Shown: positions 17,775 to 26,302 of the stretch, piece after piece | Layout of the letters: each line of letters starts with the position of its first letter | Numbering within the stretch: position 1 is the stretch's first letter | DNA from: Sediminibacterium sp. | GTDB taxonomy: Bacteria; Bacteroidota; Bacteroidia; Chitinophagales; Chitinophagaceae | NCBI GenBank assembly: GCA_017537025.1 | Contig: JAFWCB010000005.1 | Span: forward strand, 310,001 to 374,000 | Reading direction: 5' to 3' | DNA: 64,000 bases | Notes under the pieces: model-generated | Seen by the model: the letters and a program-made list of their open reading frames with translations, nothing else | What the model was told of the DNA's origin: nothing | Databases searched by the model: none | Made by a program: the position numbers and the translations under genes

Positions 17775-19418
17775 ATGAACAGCAGTCATTTCTCTATAAC
17801 AGCCAATCTAGTAAATATTCTTCAACGCAACATACAAGAAGCGATTATAAATATTGAAAACGGAAAAATAAGTCGTGTTGCGATAAAGGGCGAAGAAAAT
17901 AAAAGTTTACCCTATATGCTGCCAGGTTTTATTGATAGCCATATTCATATTGAAAGCAGTATGCTTATTCCCAGTGAGTTTGCCCGTTTAGCTGTGGTAC
18001 ATGGTACAGTAGCTACTGTGAGCGACCCGCACGAAATTGCTAATGTATGCGGTATAGCAGGTGTTCACTATATGATTGAGAATGGCAAACAAACCCCTTT
18101 CAAATTTAATTTTGGCGCTCCAAGCTGTGTGCCGGCAACGATTTTTGAAACAGCCGGTGCTTCTTTAGATGCAAGTGCTGTTAGCGCATTATTAGCCCTG
18201 CCCGAAATAAAATACCTGAGTGAAATGATGAACTTCCCCGGTGTATTACATAAAGATCCGGAAGTAATGCAAAAAATTGCGGCATCGCATCAATGGGGTA
18301 AACCGGTAGATGGCCATGCACCGGGCCTCAGAGGTGAAGCCGCTCAACAATATATTGAATCGGGTATTTCAACCGATCACGAATGTTTTACCATGGAAGA
18401 AGCACTCGATAAATTAGAACATGGTATGAAAATTATTATAAGGGAAGGAAGTGCTGCCAAAAATTTTGAAGCATTATATGAATTGATAGATGACCATCCG
18501 AATGCTATCATGCTTTGCAGTGATGATAAACACCCGGATAGCCTGGTAGAAGGGCATATTAATCAACTTTGCGCCAGAGCTGTAGCTAAGGGTATTGACG
18601 TATTCAATGTATTGAAAGCTGCTTGTATCAATCCCGTAAAACACTATAAGCTTGATGTTGGTTTATTAAGAGAAGGAGATGCTGCAGATTGTATAATTGT
18701 AAAAGACTTACGGCATTTTAAAGTACTACAAACCTATATTGACGGGATACTGGTTGCAGACAATGGTAAAACCCTTATTTCTTCTGTACCTGCAAGCATC
18801 ATTAATGCATTTGATTGCCAACCAATCAGCAGGGATCAATTAGCTATTCATGAAAATGAATACCCCAAAAGCGAAGAAAAAATACCGGTAATTGAGGCTT
18901 TAGATGGACAATTAATTACCAATACATTATGGCTCGATGGCAAAAAAGAAAATAATCATTGGGTATCAGATACCAATGAAGATATATTGAAAATAATTGT
19001 GGTGAATCGGTATCATCATGCACCCATTGCCAAAGCTTTTATAAAAAACATGGGGTTGAAGGAGGGAGCGATCGCCTCTACTGTTGCACACGACAGTCAC
19101 AATATTGTAGCAGTTGGTGTAGATGATGATTCACTCACAAAAGCTATCAATTTACTGATAGCAACAAAAGGAGGTGTGAGTGCCGTTTCAAATAGAGAAG
19201 CAATTACATTACCATTACCTGTTGCCGGACTCATGAGTACCGATGATGGTTATGCGGTTGCTGAAGCTTACACAAAAATAGATACTCTTGCCAAAGCAAT
19301 GGGATCAACACTTTCAGCTCCCTATATGACCTTGAGTTTTATGGCATTATTAGTGATACCACATATTAAACTCAGTGATAAAGGATTGTTCAACGGAGAT
19401 ACGTTTTCGTTTTATTAG
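17775..19418 (+). CDS. ade: adenine deaminase
   Basis: It deaminates adenine to hypoxanthine and ammonia in purine salvage, using a binuclear metal centre. The amidohydrolase signature GFIDSHIHIESSM with the two metal-binding His residues is at about residues 55-67. VSDPHEIANVCG, GHAPGL, STDHECFTMEEAL and CSDDKHPD follow, all characteristic of Ade. The 547-aa length is normal for the family. The upp gene for uracil salvage lies about 600 bp downstream, so this region holds two base-salvage enzymes. The TAG stop overlaps the convergent lipoprotein gene's stop by 4 bp (TTAG). Confidence 0.95.
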   Translation: MNSSHFSITANLVNILQRNIQEAIINIENGKISRVAIKGEENKSLPYMLPGFIDSHIHIESSMLIPSEFARLAVVHGTVATVSDPHEIANVCGIAGVHYMIENGKQTPFKFNFGAPSCVPATIFETAGASLDASAVSALLALPEIKYLSEMMNFPGVLHKDPEVMQKIAASHQWGKPVDGHAPGLRGEAAQQYIESGISTDHECFTMEEALDKLEHGMKIIIREGSAAKNFEALYELIDDHPNAIMLCSDDKHPDSLVEGHINQLCARAVAKGIDVFNVLKAACINPVKHYKLDVGLLREGDAADCIIVKDLRHFKVLQTYIDGILVADNGKTLISSVPASIINAFDCQPISRDQLAIHENEYPKSEEKIPVIEALDGQLITNTLWLDGKKENNHWVSDTNEDILKIIVVNRYHHAPIAKAFIKNMGLKEGAIASTVAHDSHNIVAVGVDDDSLTKAINLLIATKGGVSAVSNREAITLPLPVAGLMSTDDGYAVAEAYTKIDTLAKAMGSTLSAPYMTLSFMALLVIPHIKLSDKGLFNGDTFSFY

Positions 19419-19828
19419 TACCCTGATGCTGTAATTACTTTCACAGACACGCTATCAGTTCCCTTTGGTGCAAAATATTTTGTTTTGAATTTGATAGTCT
19501 CACCGGGAGGAATATTGTCGTAAACAGTTTCCATAGCCTCATCTAACTTAACTGCTGTTTTACTGAAGAAACTAAGTTTTAATTGTACATCTTTATAAGA
19601 AGCAATGGTAGCCTTATTATGAATAGTTCCTTTTACTACTGTTTGTCCGATTATATTTTTCCGATCCCTGTTTTCAACGACTAAAAACTTAGTGGGGTTA
19701 TTCTTTTCTTTATCAGCCATGTTTTCCTTTACTTCTTCATAGTTGGCCTTATCAAATCCTTTCTCTTTTTTCTCGTTACTACAAGCCAAGAAAGCAAGCA
19801 TAATCAAAACAATACATGAATAACGCAT
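19415..19828 (-). CDS. small lipoprotein of unknown function, FxLYD-like
   Basis: A 137-aa predicted lipoprotein: the lipobox LAFLAC at about residues 11-16 would be cleaved before Cys16. A charged linker (SNEKKEKGFDKANYEEVKEN) follows, then a beta-rich domain containing VVKGTIHNKATIASYKDVQL and DNIPPGETIKFKTKYFAPKG. That pattern resembles the FxLYD-type immunoglobulin-like fold found in exported proteins, but the similarity is by eye only. It diverges from upp across the heptad-repeat region. Confidence 0.65.
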   Translation of the reverse strand: MRYSCIVLIMLAFLACSNEKKEKGFDKANYEEVKENMADKEKNNPTKFLVVENRDRKNIIGQTVVKGTIHNKATIASYKDVQLKLSFFSKTAVKLDEAMETVYDNIPPGETIKFKTKYFAPKGTDSVSVKVITASGY

Positions 19829-19860
19829 AATAAATTTTGTACTAAAGTACTAATATAAAG

Positions 19861-19990
19861 GTCAATAGTCATTAGTCAATGGTCATTAGGAAAAACTAAC
19901 TTTACAAATTTCTTACAACCACTACCCACTACCCACTACCCACTACCCACTACCCACTACCCACTACCCACTGACCACTGACCACTGACT
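19861..19990. repeat. heptanucleotide repeat array upstream of upp
   Basis: The left part is four degenerate 7-bp units, GTCAATA, GTCATTA, GTCAATG and GTCATTA (19861-19888). After a 32-bp spacer come seven perfect copies of ACTACCC (19921-19969), then ACTGACC twice and ACTGACT (19970-19990). The left units are imperfect reverse complements of the ACTGACC units, so the ends could form a hairpin. The 7-bp register runs on through ATTCCCT into the upp -7 element. The perfect copies make copy-number change by slippage likely. Confidence 0.9.
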
Positions 19991-19996
19991 ATTCCC

Positions 19997-20004
19997 TATC
20001 TTCG
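19997..20004 (+). promoter_or_regulatory. putative upp promoter -7 element
   Basis: TATCTTCG followed by C, directly at the end of the heptad array and 15 nt before the upp ATG. It is the TTCG variant of the Bacteroidota -7 element. Confidence 0.5.
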
Positions 20005-20019
20005 CAAAAACCCCTTCCA

Positions 20020-20673
20020 ATGGTCATTAATCTCAGCGAACAGCACAGTTTAGTAAGTAATTGGGTATCGGAACTAAGAAATACCGAAATACAGGGCGAT
20101 CGTTTACGCTTTAGAAGAAATTTAGAGCGGATCGGAGAAATTGCAGCCTATGAAATTAGTAAGCAACTTCCTTTTAAAATTCAGGAGACCCCCACCCCAT
20201 TAGGAACACACGAAAGTAAAGTACTCGCAGCCCAGCCTGTGCTGGCCACCATATTGAGAGCCGGACTACCCTTGCATAATGGTATGCTCAATTATTTTGA
20301 TAAAGCAGATAATGCTTTTATCTCTGCTTACCGTAAACATCACAAGGATGGAAGTTTTGAAATCAGTTTGGAATATATGAGTTGTCCGGTTTTAGAAAAC
20401 CGCGTAATTATTATAAGCGACCCTATGTTGGCCACCGGGGCTTCCATTGTAAAAACTATTCAATATATGAAAAATGAAGGCAACCCAGCGGCTATACATG
20501 TTGTAGTAGCTATTGCCTGTACCATAGGTATTGAATTTATTCATCGTGAATGTGGTGCCGAAATTCCCATCTGGTGCGGTGATATAGATGATGAACTCAC
20601 TGCCAAAGGATACATTGTTCCAGGATTGGGTGATGCCGGGGATTTGGCTTTTGGTTCCAAATTGCAAGCCTGA
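20020..20673 (+). CDS. upp: uracil phosphoribosyltransferase
   Basis: It salvages uracil by joining it to PRPP to give UMP. The PRPP-binding loop is clear (IIISDPMLATGASIVKTI, about residues 127-144), along with the ATILRAGLPLHNGML segment and a C-terminal uracil-binding region (CGDIDDELTAKGYIVPGLGDAGD). The 217-aa length is normal. It has a promoter-like element 15 nt upstream and is preceded by an array of 7-bp repeats, so its expression might respond to repeat copy number. Confidence 0.95.
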   Translation: MVINLSEQHSLVSNWVSELRNTEIQGDRLRFRRNLERIGEIAAYEISKQLPFKIQETPTPLGTHESKVLAAQPVLATILRAGLPLHNGMLNYFDKADNAFISAYRKHHKDGSFEISLEYMSCPVLENRVIIISDPMLATGASIVKTIQYMKNEGNPAAIHVVVAIACTIGIEFIHRECGAEIPIWCGDIDDELTAKGYIVPGLGDAGDLAFGSKLQA

Positions 20674-20725
20674 TTAACATATCCTTCTCAATTTTTTTGG
20701 TATATTTATTCTAAGGTTAGTTTGT

Positions 20726-21733
20726 ATGCGTAGTGTATTGTTTGTAGTAGTCTTGTTTTTGATAACCAAAAATATAACGGCTCAGGATCCGAATTTTTCA
20801 CAATTCTTTTCCTCTCCGCTTACATTAAACCCTGCTTTTACAGGCAAATTCTTTGGGGCTTACCGGTTCGCTGCAAATCACAGAAACCAATGGCCTACAA
20901 TCAATAATGCATTCACCACCACTACCGCTTCTGTTGATTTTCAAATTTTAAAAAATAAAATCGCTGCTAATGATACCTGGGGTGTTGGATTTTCCGGCTT
21001 GAGCGACCAGGGCGCAGCGGGTGCAGTAAAATTTAATTATGGCTCCTTCTCCACAGCTTATCATAAAGGATTAGACGAAGACGGCTTTCATCAATTAGGG
21101 GCTGCTTTTCAGGTTACCTATGCTAATATGTTTGTAGATCTTACAAAAATTAAATTTGCAGATCAGTTAACCACTCTTGGGTTCACCGGTGTTACATCAG
21201 AAGTATTTGATTTTAATACACTTAAATCTAATTATGTAGATATCAATGCAGGCTTATTGTATAATGGAAGTACAAGCGATAAAAATAATTTTTATGTAGG
21301 CGTGAGCATGTATCATATTAACCGACCCGCTCAGCAATTTACAGGTGCCTCGTATCTAATAAATCCCAGAACAAATTTTCATGCGGGCGGCTATTTCCCA
21401 ATCGGTGAAACTAGCACACTCCATCTTAGTGCTTCGCAAATTTTACAAGCAGGTGCATCACAAACGATGCTTGGAGGTGCCGTGCAGTTAACTGCATCGA
21501 GTAGCGACCCTAATAAACCCACGAGTATTTATGCAGGTAGCTGGATTCGTTTTAATGACGCGATCATCCCTTATATTGGTATTGAATTCAATGATTTTAG
21601 AATTGGTGCTACCTACGATTATAATTATTCTTCATTAAGAACTGCATCACAAAATCGAGGTGGTATCGAAGTGTCAATCATTTATATCCATCGCCCTTCT
21701 ACCGATAGACCGGTAAACTGTCCGAAATTTTAA
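20726..21733 (+). CDS. PorP/SprF-family type IX secretion membrane protein
   Basis: A 335-aa outer-membrane protein with a signal peptide (MRSVLFVVVLFLITKNITAQ) followed immediately by the family motif DPNFSQFFSSPLTLNPAFTG. PorP/SprF proteins are about 300-aa beta-barrels that anchor surface proteins or accompany type IX secretion and gliding components. The rest alternates hydrophobic strands (for example FYVGVSMYHINRPAQQF and FRIGATYDYNYSSL). No large adhesin partner sits beside it, as many SprF-like genes have, so the partner is unknown. Confidence 0.88.
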   Translation: MRSVLFVVVLFLITKNITAQDPNFSQFFSSPLTLNPAFTGKFFGAYRFAANHRNQWPTINNAFTTTTASVDFQILKNKIAANDTWGVGFSGLSDQGAAGAVKFNYGSFSTAYHKGLDEDGFHQLGAAFQVTYANMFVDLTKIKFADQLTTLGFTGVTSEVFDFNTLKSNYVDINAGLLYNGSTSDKNNFYVGVSMYHINRPAQQFTGASYLINPRTNFHAGGYFPIGETSTLHLSASQILQAGASQTMLGGAVQLTASSSDPNKPTSIYAGSWIRFNDAIIPYIGIEFNDFRIGATYDYNYSSLRTASQNRGGIEVSIIYIHRPSTDRPVNCPKF

Positions 21734-21749
21734 TTGCCTACTTTGTTAG

Positions 21750-21757
21750 TATCTTAG
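21750..21757 (+). promoter_or_regulatory. possible -7 element of the EI24 gene
   Basis: TATCTTAG followed by C, one substitution away from TATCTTTG/TATCTTCG, 18 nt before the TTG start. Confidence 0.35.
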
Positions 21758-21775
21758 CAAAAAAACAGTCCCCCT

Positions 21776-22552
21776 TTGCTAAAAGAGATTATTATAGCAT
21801 TACGAGCCTATAGAGAGGCGCATCTGTTTATTAAAGCAAACAAATTGTGGAAATGGATTATTATTCCCGGAATCATTTATACAATCCTTTTTTTACTAGG
21901 GGCTATTTATTTTAGTGATACTTCGAGTGATGCCATTAGTTGGATAGCCTTAAAAACCGGCTTAAAAGGATGGCTCGATAGAACAGATAGCGGCTTACTA
22001 GGTTTCATTTTCACCATGGGAGGCTTAATTCTTTGGCTCATTTTAATGTTATTTTATTTTTCTCTTTTTAAATATTTATTCTTGATTATAGGTTCTCCCG
22101 TATTCTCCTATTTAAGTGAAAAGACAGAAGCTATTATTGAAGGGAAAGATTTTCCTTTTTCTTTTTATAAAATTATTCATGATGCCATAAGAGGTGTAAA
22201 ACTTGCTGCCAGAAATAGTTTATGGCAAACCGTTTATCTCATCAGTATCATTCTTTTAAATTTAATTCCGGTTGTAGGTTGGTTAACACCTGTATTAGCT
22301 ATTTTAATTGAATGCTACTACTATGGTTTTTCCATGATCGATTATACTATGGAACGCCACAATAAAACTTCTGCTCAAAGTATTGATTTCATCAGTACAC
22401 ATAAAGGGCTGGCGATTGGAAATGGACTGGTTTTTTATTTGATGCACTTAGTACCAATAATTGGCTGGATATTCGCACCATCTTATGCAGTGGTTGCCGC
22501 TACCTTAAGTGTATACCCCCTTAAAGAACAACATACTGCGAATAATGAGTAA
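21776..22552 (+). CDS. EI24/CysZ-like integral membrane protein
   Basis: This 258-aa membrane protein belongs to the EI24-domain family that includes the sulfate permease CysZ. Predicted membrane segments include WIIIPGIIYTILFLLGAIYF, LILWLILMLFYFSLFKYLFL, TVYLISIILLNLIPVVGWL and a late LVPIIGWIFAPSYAVVAATL. The short VGSPVFSYLSEKTE-like segment (here IGSPVFSYLSEKTEAIIEG) is typical of the family. Sulfate transport cannot be concluded, because no sulfur genes are nearby. The start is TTG; no ATG fits. It overlaps the following methyltransferase gene by 8 bp. Confidence 0.82.
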   Translation: MLKEIIIALRAYREAHLFIKANKLWKWIIIPGIIYTILFLLGAIYFSDTSSDAISWIALKTGLKGWLDRTDSGLLGFIFTMGGLILWLILMLFYFSLFKYLFLIIGSPVFSYLSEKTEAIIEGKDFPFSFYKIIHDAIRGVKLAARNSLWQTVYLISIILLNLIPVVGWLTPVLAILIECYYYGFSMIDYTMERHNKTSAQSIDFISTHKGLAIGNGLVFYLMHLVPIIGWIFAPSYAVVAATLSVYPLKEQHTANNE

Positions 22553-23249
22553 ACAAGGAAACGTGATCCTCTTACCCATGGAATTGTATGAAAATACCGC
22601 ACATACCATTCCACCCTATGCTATTGAAGCGATCAAAAGCTGTTCTTCGTTTTTTGTGGAAAATGAGAAAACAGCGCGTCGTTTTTTTAAAAGAGTTTGG
22701 AGAGAAATGATAATTGATGATTATCGTTGGTATACTATTCATAAAACAGAAGAATCGGTAAAAAAAGATTTTTACAAAGAGCTAGAGGCGGGTAATACTA
22801 TTGGTATTATGAGCGAAGCAGGTTGTGCAGGCATTGCCGATCCCGGGCAAATATTGATTGCTCTCGCACAAGAAAAGGGATACCCGGTAAAGCCATTAGT
22901 GGGCCCAAGTTCTATTTTATTGGCGTTGATGGCTAGTGGAATGAACGGACAATCATTTCAGTTTAATGGTTATCTACCCATTGAAACCCAAGAGCGAAGA
23001 AAAAAAATAAAAGAATTAGAAACATTAGCTATTAAACAAGAACGTACACAAATTTTTATAGAGACTCCCTACCGTAATAATCAAATACTTAAAGATATTA
23101 TAGATACTTGTGCTAAAGAAACAAAGCTTTGTATTGCCGTAGATATTACTGCAAATTCTGAGAGTATTAAAACAAAAACCATCCGAGAATGGATGGTTCA
23201 ATTACCCGATTTACATAAGAAACCGGTTATATTTTTACTAGGAACTTAG
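22545..23249 (+). CDS. SAM-dependent methyltransferase, RsmI/tetrapyrrole methylase-like
   Basis: A 234-aa protein of the COG0313 type. RsmI itself methylates the 2'-O of C1402 in 16S rRNA. Conserved family parts are visible: NVILLPMELYENTAHTIPPY in place of the usual PIGN motif, SEAGCAGIADPGQILI, VGPSSILLALMASGMNGQSF and QIFIETPYRNNQIL. The divergent N-terminal motif suggests the shorter second paralogue common in Bacteroidota rather than RsmI proper, so no symbol is given. The ATG at 22545 is inside the end of the upstream gene; the longer upstream reading is unlikely. Confidence 0.82.
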   Translation: MSKQGNVILLPMELYENTAHTIPPYAIEAIKSCSSFFVENEKTARRFFKRVWREMIIDDYRWYTIHKTEESVKKDFYKELEAGNTIGIMSEAGCAGIADPGQILIALAQEKGYPVKPLVGPSSILLALMASGMNGQSFQFNGYLPIETQERRKKIKELETLAIKQERTQIFIETPYRNNQILKDIIDTCAKETKLCIAVDITANSESIKTKTIREWMVQLPDLHKKPVIFLLGT

Positions 23250-23641
23250 TGTTTAGGTGTTATCACAGTTTCTCCGGCAACACCTCTAATTTCCAATACA
23301 CTATCTACGATATATTTTTCAACTCCCCGCCAAGGAAGAGCACCTAAATATCGCTTATAATGCAAGTTCATTTCCCGGCCTGAATTTGCTTCAAGTATAC
23401 GCGCAATATTTTCTTCTTCTACGCTGAAATTAAATTCATTACTCTGTATGTTTTTTTGAAATCCGCTTTGGATAATTTTTCCTTCATAGGTTTTGAATAC
23501 AAAGCCCTTTTTTTGAAATGTATTTAATTGCCCCGCCTTAGTGCCTTCGGAGTAAACAAAATAAAAACGCCAATAACCGGCTACGAGTAACACAAGCAAA
23601 ATAACAGTAACGGTACTCCAGATAAATTTTTTTGTTGTCAT
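23246..23641 (-). CDS. membrane-anchored conserved protein of unknown function
   Basis: A 131-aa protein with one N-terminal membrane helix (WSTVTVILLVLLVAGYWRF) and a periplasmic domain rich in strands (GQLNTFQKKGFVFKTYEGKI ... NSGREMNLHYKRYLGALPWR). I recognise the pattern as a small conserved Bacteroidota protein but know of no function. It lies one base past the M28 peptidase stop on the same strand, so the two are probably co-transcribed. It overlaps the convergent methyltransferase stop by 4 bp (TTAG). Confidence 0.7.
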   Translation of the reverse strand: MTTKKFIWSTVTVILLVLLVAGYWRFYFVYSEGTKAGQLNTFQKKGFVFKTYEGKIIQSGFQKNIQSNEFNFSVEEENIARILEANSGREMNLHYKRYLGALPWRGVEKYIVDSVLEIRGVAGETVITPKH

Positions 23642-23642
23642 A

Positions 23643-25007
23643 TTATAATCCGTATTGATCTACAAGATAAACTAAGGCTGCCATATTCAATGCCCCTAAG
23701 AGTAATTCTCTTTTGTGCACATTTTCGAAAATATCCGACCTAGCATGATGTACATCAAAATAGCGCTGCGCATCGGGTAAAAAGCCTCCCAAAGCTGTTC
23801 CCAGATTCCGATTTAGTGGGCCAATATCGGCACCCCCGCCACCCATTCTTAAAATACCTGTTCCATACGGTGCTAATAAGGGCATCCAAGACTGTACTTT
23901 TTTCAACTGTGTTGTATTCATAGTAAAACCGAATCCTCTGGGGGTAAAACCACCTTCATCACTTTCTAGCGCAAACAAATGCTTCTCATTCTTCGCTTTT
24001 GCTTCTTCAGCATATTTAGTACCACCTCTTAATCCATTTTCTTCGTTGGCAAATAATACAAACCGAATGCTGTGTTTTGGCTGATAGCCTAAGGCTTTTA
24101 GGGTTCTTAAAATTTCCAAAGTATGAACCACACCTGCGCCATCATCATGTGCCCCTTCATTTACATCCCAACTATCTAAATGTCCGCCAATCGTTATATA
24201 TGTATCAGCATTAACCGATCCTTTTAATTCACCGATAACATTATATCCTTTAGCATCGGGCAAAAATTTACCGCTAGTAGTCATGGATATGGTGAAAGAA
24301 GATTTCTTTCCTAAACTCCAGAGATAATCGGCGTCATCTCCACCAACTGCAACTGCAGGAATTTTTGGAAAAGAATCATTATAAGTCATCCCACCTGTGT
24401 GCGGATTATTATCTGTGGCTTCTGTTAAAGAGCGTATTATCACTCCAACAGCTCCGTATTTTGCAGCTCTACTAGCACCGCTTCTCCGATATTGACCGGC
24501 TTCTGCATATGATATAGAGGGATCAATATTTCGAGGATTAAATTTATAATTGTAGTAAACAATTTTACCTTTTAACAGATCCTTCTTTGCTTCAAGTTCA
24601 GTATAATCTGCAACTGTAATTACCTCTGCAGTAACAGGGTTACCGTTAGTACCTAAAGAGTTTCCCAGAGCTAATACATCTAGAGATCTATTAGATTTTT
24701 TACCATCAATAGTAATGATAGTTGCTGCATCTCTACCCCCTCTATTCCAGTTAGGCATCATACATTCTTGCAGTGTCACATTATCTGCACCCGCTTCTTT
24801 CATTACCGCTTCTCCCCATTTTACCGCTTTCTCAAACTGTGGAGAACCTGCTAACCGACCTCCTATCTGTTTAGTAAGTTGCCTCAACCATTCGTAGGCC
24901 CTTCCATTTGTTAGCAGTTCATCTGCCATTTTTCTGATAAATAGGGAATCGTTTACTTGTGCTTTTGAAAATAGGGGTAAGCAAAAGAAGATTAATAATT
25001 TTTTCAT
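23643..25007 (-). CDS. secreted M28-family metallopeptidase with PA domain
   Basis: This is an exported zinc aminopeptidase/carboxypeptidase of family M28. It has a short signal peptide (MKKLLIFFCLPLFSKAQ), a protease-associated insert domain in the middle (about residues 110-240), and the catalytic domain with metal and active-site motifs: GGHLDSWDVNEGAHDDGAG, FANEENGLRGG, ALESDEGG and DVHHARSD. These supply the two-zinc ligands and general base. It probably trims peptides in the periplasm or outside the cell. A -7 element lies only 4 nt upstream of the ATG, suggesting a leaderless transcript. Confidence 0.92.
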   Translation of the reverse strand: MKKLLIFFCLPLFSKAQVNDSLFIRKMADELLTNGRAYEWLRQLTKQIGGRLAGSPQFEKAVKWGEAVMKEAGADNVTLQECMMPNWNRGGRDAATIITIDGKKSNRSLDVLALGNSLGTNGNPVTAEVITVADYTELEAKKDLLKGKIVYYNYKFNPRNIDPSISYAEAGQYRRSGASRAAKYGAVGVIIRSLTEATDNNPHTGGMTYNDSFPKIPAVAVGGDDADYLWSLGKKSSFTISMTTSGKFLPDAKGYNVIGELKGSVNADTYITIGGHLDSWDVNEGAHDDGAGVVHTLEILRTLKALGYQPKHSIRFVLFANEENGLRGGTKYAEEAKAKNEKHLFALESDEGGFTPRGFGFTMNTTQLKKVQSWMPLLAPYGTGILRMGGGGADIGPLNRNLGTALGGFLPDAQRYFDVHHARSDIFENVHKRELLLGALNMAALVYLVDQYGL

Positions 25008-25011
25008 AAAC

Positions 25012-25019
25012 TAAAGATA
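25012..25019 (-). promoter_or_regulatory. putative -7 element of the M28 peptidase gene (leaderless)
   Basis: The minus strand reads TATCTTTA, then GTTT, then the ATG of the peptidase gene. With only 4 nt between the element and the start codon, transcription probably begins at or next to the ATG. Confidence 0.45.
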
Positions 25020-25028
25020 GGGAATACA

Positions 25029-25147
25029 AATCTTCAATCAATAATCTGGAATCTACAATCTTCAATCTGAAGAACGCATACCCTATACCCTACACCCTGT
25101 ACCCTTCATCCTATTACCTACTACCATTCTCCCAATAACTTAATACC
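25029..25147. repeat. seventeen-unit degenerate heptad array between M28 gene and bshA
   Basis: The segment divides into seventeen consecutive 7-bp units in one register. The first six follow AATCTNN (AATCTTC, AATCAAT, AATCTGG, AATCTAC, AATCTTC, AATCTGA). After one irregular unit come ATACCCT, ATACCCT, ACACCCT, GTACCCT, TCATCCT, ATTACCT, ACTACCA and looser units, ending in TAATACC, which is part of the bshA -7 element. The AATCTNN units recur at 62808-62878. It fills the whole gap between two divergent promoters. Confidence 0.85.
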
Positions 25148-25151
25148 TTTG
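25144..25151 (+). promoter_or_regulatory. putative bshA promoter -7 element
   Basis: TACCTTTG followed by C, a perfect TAnnTTTG match, 17 nt before the bshA ATG and contiguous with the heptad array. Confidence 0.6.
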
Positions 25152-25168
25152 CATTTCAATAGTTAATC

Positions 25169-26302
25169 ATGCGTATAGGAATTGTTTGCTACCCAACCTT
25201 TGGCGGAAGTGGCGTGTTGGCAACAGAATTAGGAAAAGCATTGGCCGATAAGGGGCATGAAGTTCATTTTATTACGTACCAGCAGCCGGTAAGATTAAAT
25301 GTTTTTAATACCAATATTTTTTATCATGAAGTAAGGGTACCTACTTATCCCTTATTCGATTATCCTCCATACGAAGTAGCACTGGCAAGTACTATGGTAG
25401 ATGTGATCATTAATCATGATCTCGATTTATTACATGTACATTATGCTATTCCGCATGCTTCAGCTGCTTATATGGCTAAGCAAATTGTAAAACAAAAAAA
25501 TGGCAGAAATGTGCCTGTTATTACAACCCTGCATGGTACCGATATAACTTTGGTTGGAAAAGACAAAACCTATGAACCGGTAGTTACTTTCTCCATTAAT
25601 CAAAGTGATGCCATTACTGCTGTTTCAAATAATTTGCGCGAAGAAACCTACAGTTCTTTTCCGATAGAGAAAGAAATAGAAGTCATCTATAATTTTGTAG
25701 ATGTTACCCGTTTCGATAAAAAACCTTTAGATGCTTTTAGAAAAGTGATTGCGCCTAATGGCGAAAAAATACTCATCCATGCCTCTAACTTCAGAAAGGT
25801 AAAACGAGTGCCTGATGTGCTGCATGTATTTGCGAATCTTTTGAAAGAGGTACCTGCAAAATTATTGATGGTAGGTGATGGACCTGAACGCCCTGCCTGC
25901 GAGGAGTTAGCTCGTGCCTTAGGTGTAGACGATCATGTTCGTTTTTTAGGTAAGCAAGAGCAAATGGAAGATATTTTAGCAGTAAGTGATATTTTTTTAC
26001 TGCCATCCGAATATGAAAGTTTTGGCCTAGCCGCTTTGGAAGCCATGGCAGCACATAGTGTGGTGATCAGCACTAATGCAGGAGGTTTAAATGAAATAAA
26101 TATTCAGGATAAAACAGGATTCATGGCCAATGTAGGTGATATAAATGCCATGAGTCATTTTGCTATTCATTTGCTAAAGGATAATGATAGATTGAATTCT
26201 TTTAAAGAAGCTGCTTATCAGCACGCTTTACAATTCGATATCAAGCACATAATTCCCGTATATGAAAAATTATATGGCAGATTTTGTAGGATGGATTGTT
26301 GA
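25169..26302 (+). CDS. bshA: N-acetyl-alpha-D-glucosaminyl L-malate synthase BshA
   Basis: It catalyses the first step of bacillithiol synthesis, joining N-acetylglucosamine from UDP-GlcNAc to L-malate. The 377-aa GT4 glycosyltransferase matches BshA closely: MRIGIVCYPTFGGSGVLATE at the start, HVHYAIPHASAAYMA, TTLHGTDITLVG, then ASNFRKVKRVPDV and LPSEYESFGLAALEAMA with NAGGLNE as the donor-binding E-x7-E region. Its presence implies that this organism makes bacillithiol as a low-molecular-weight thiol; bshB and bshC are not in the window. The last 33 bp overlap the 3' end of the convergent aminotransferase gene. Confidence 0.95.
   Translation: MRIGIVCYPTFGGSGVLATELGKALADKGHEVHFITYQQPVRLNVFNTNIFYHEVRVPTYPLFDYPPYEVALASTMVDVIINHDLDLLHVHYAIPHASAAYMAKQIVKQKNGRNVPVITTLHGTDITLVGKDKTYEPVVTFSINQSDAITAVSNNLREETYSSFPIEKEIEVIYNFVDVTRFDKKPLDAFRKVIAPNGEKILIHASNFRKVKRVPDVLHVFANLLKEVPAKLLMVGDGPERPACEELARALGVDDHVRFLGKQEQMEDILAVSDIFLLPSEYESFGLAALEAMAAHSVVISTNAGGLNEINIQDKTGFMANVGDINAMSHFAIHLLKDNDRLNSFKEAAYQHALQFDIKHIIPVYEKLYGRFCRMDC

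Noticed and set aside
19921-19990. CRISPR array
   Set aside because: The repeat unit is 7 bp with no spacers and no cas genes nearby; it is a simple tandem repeat.
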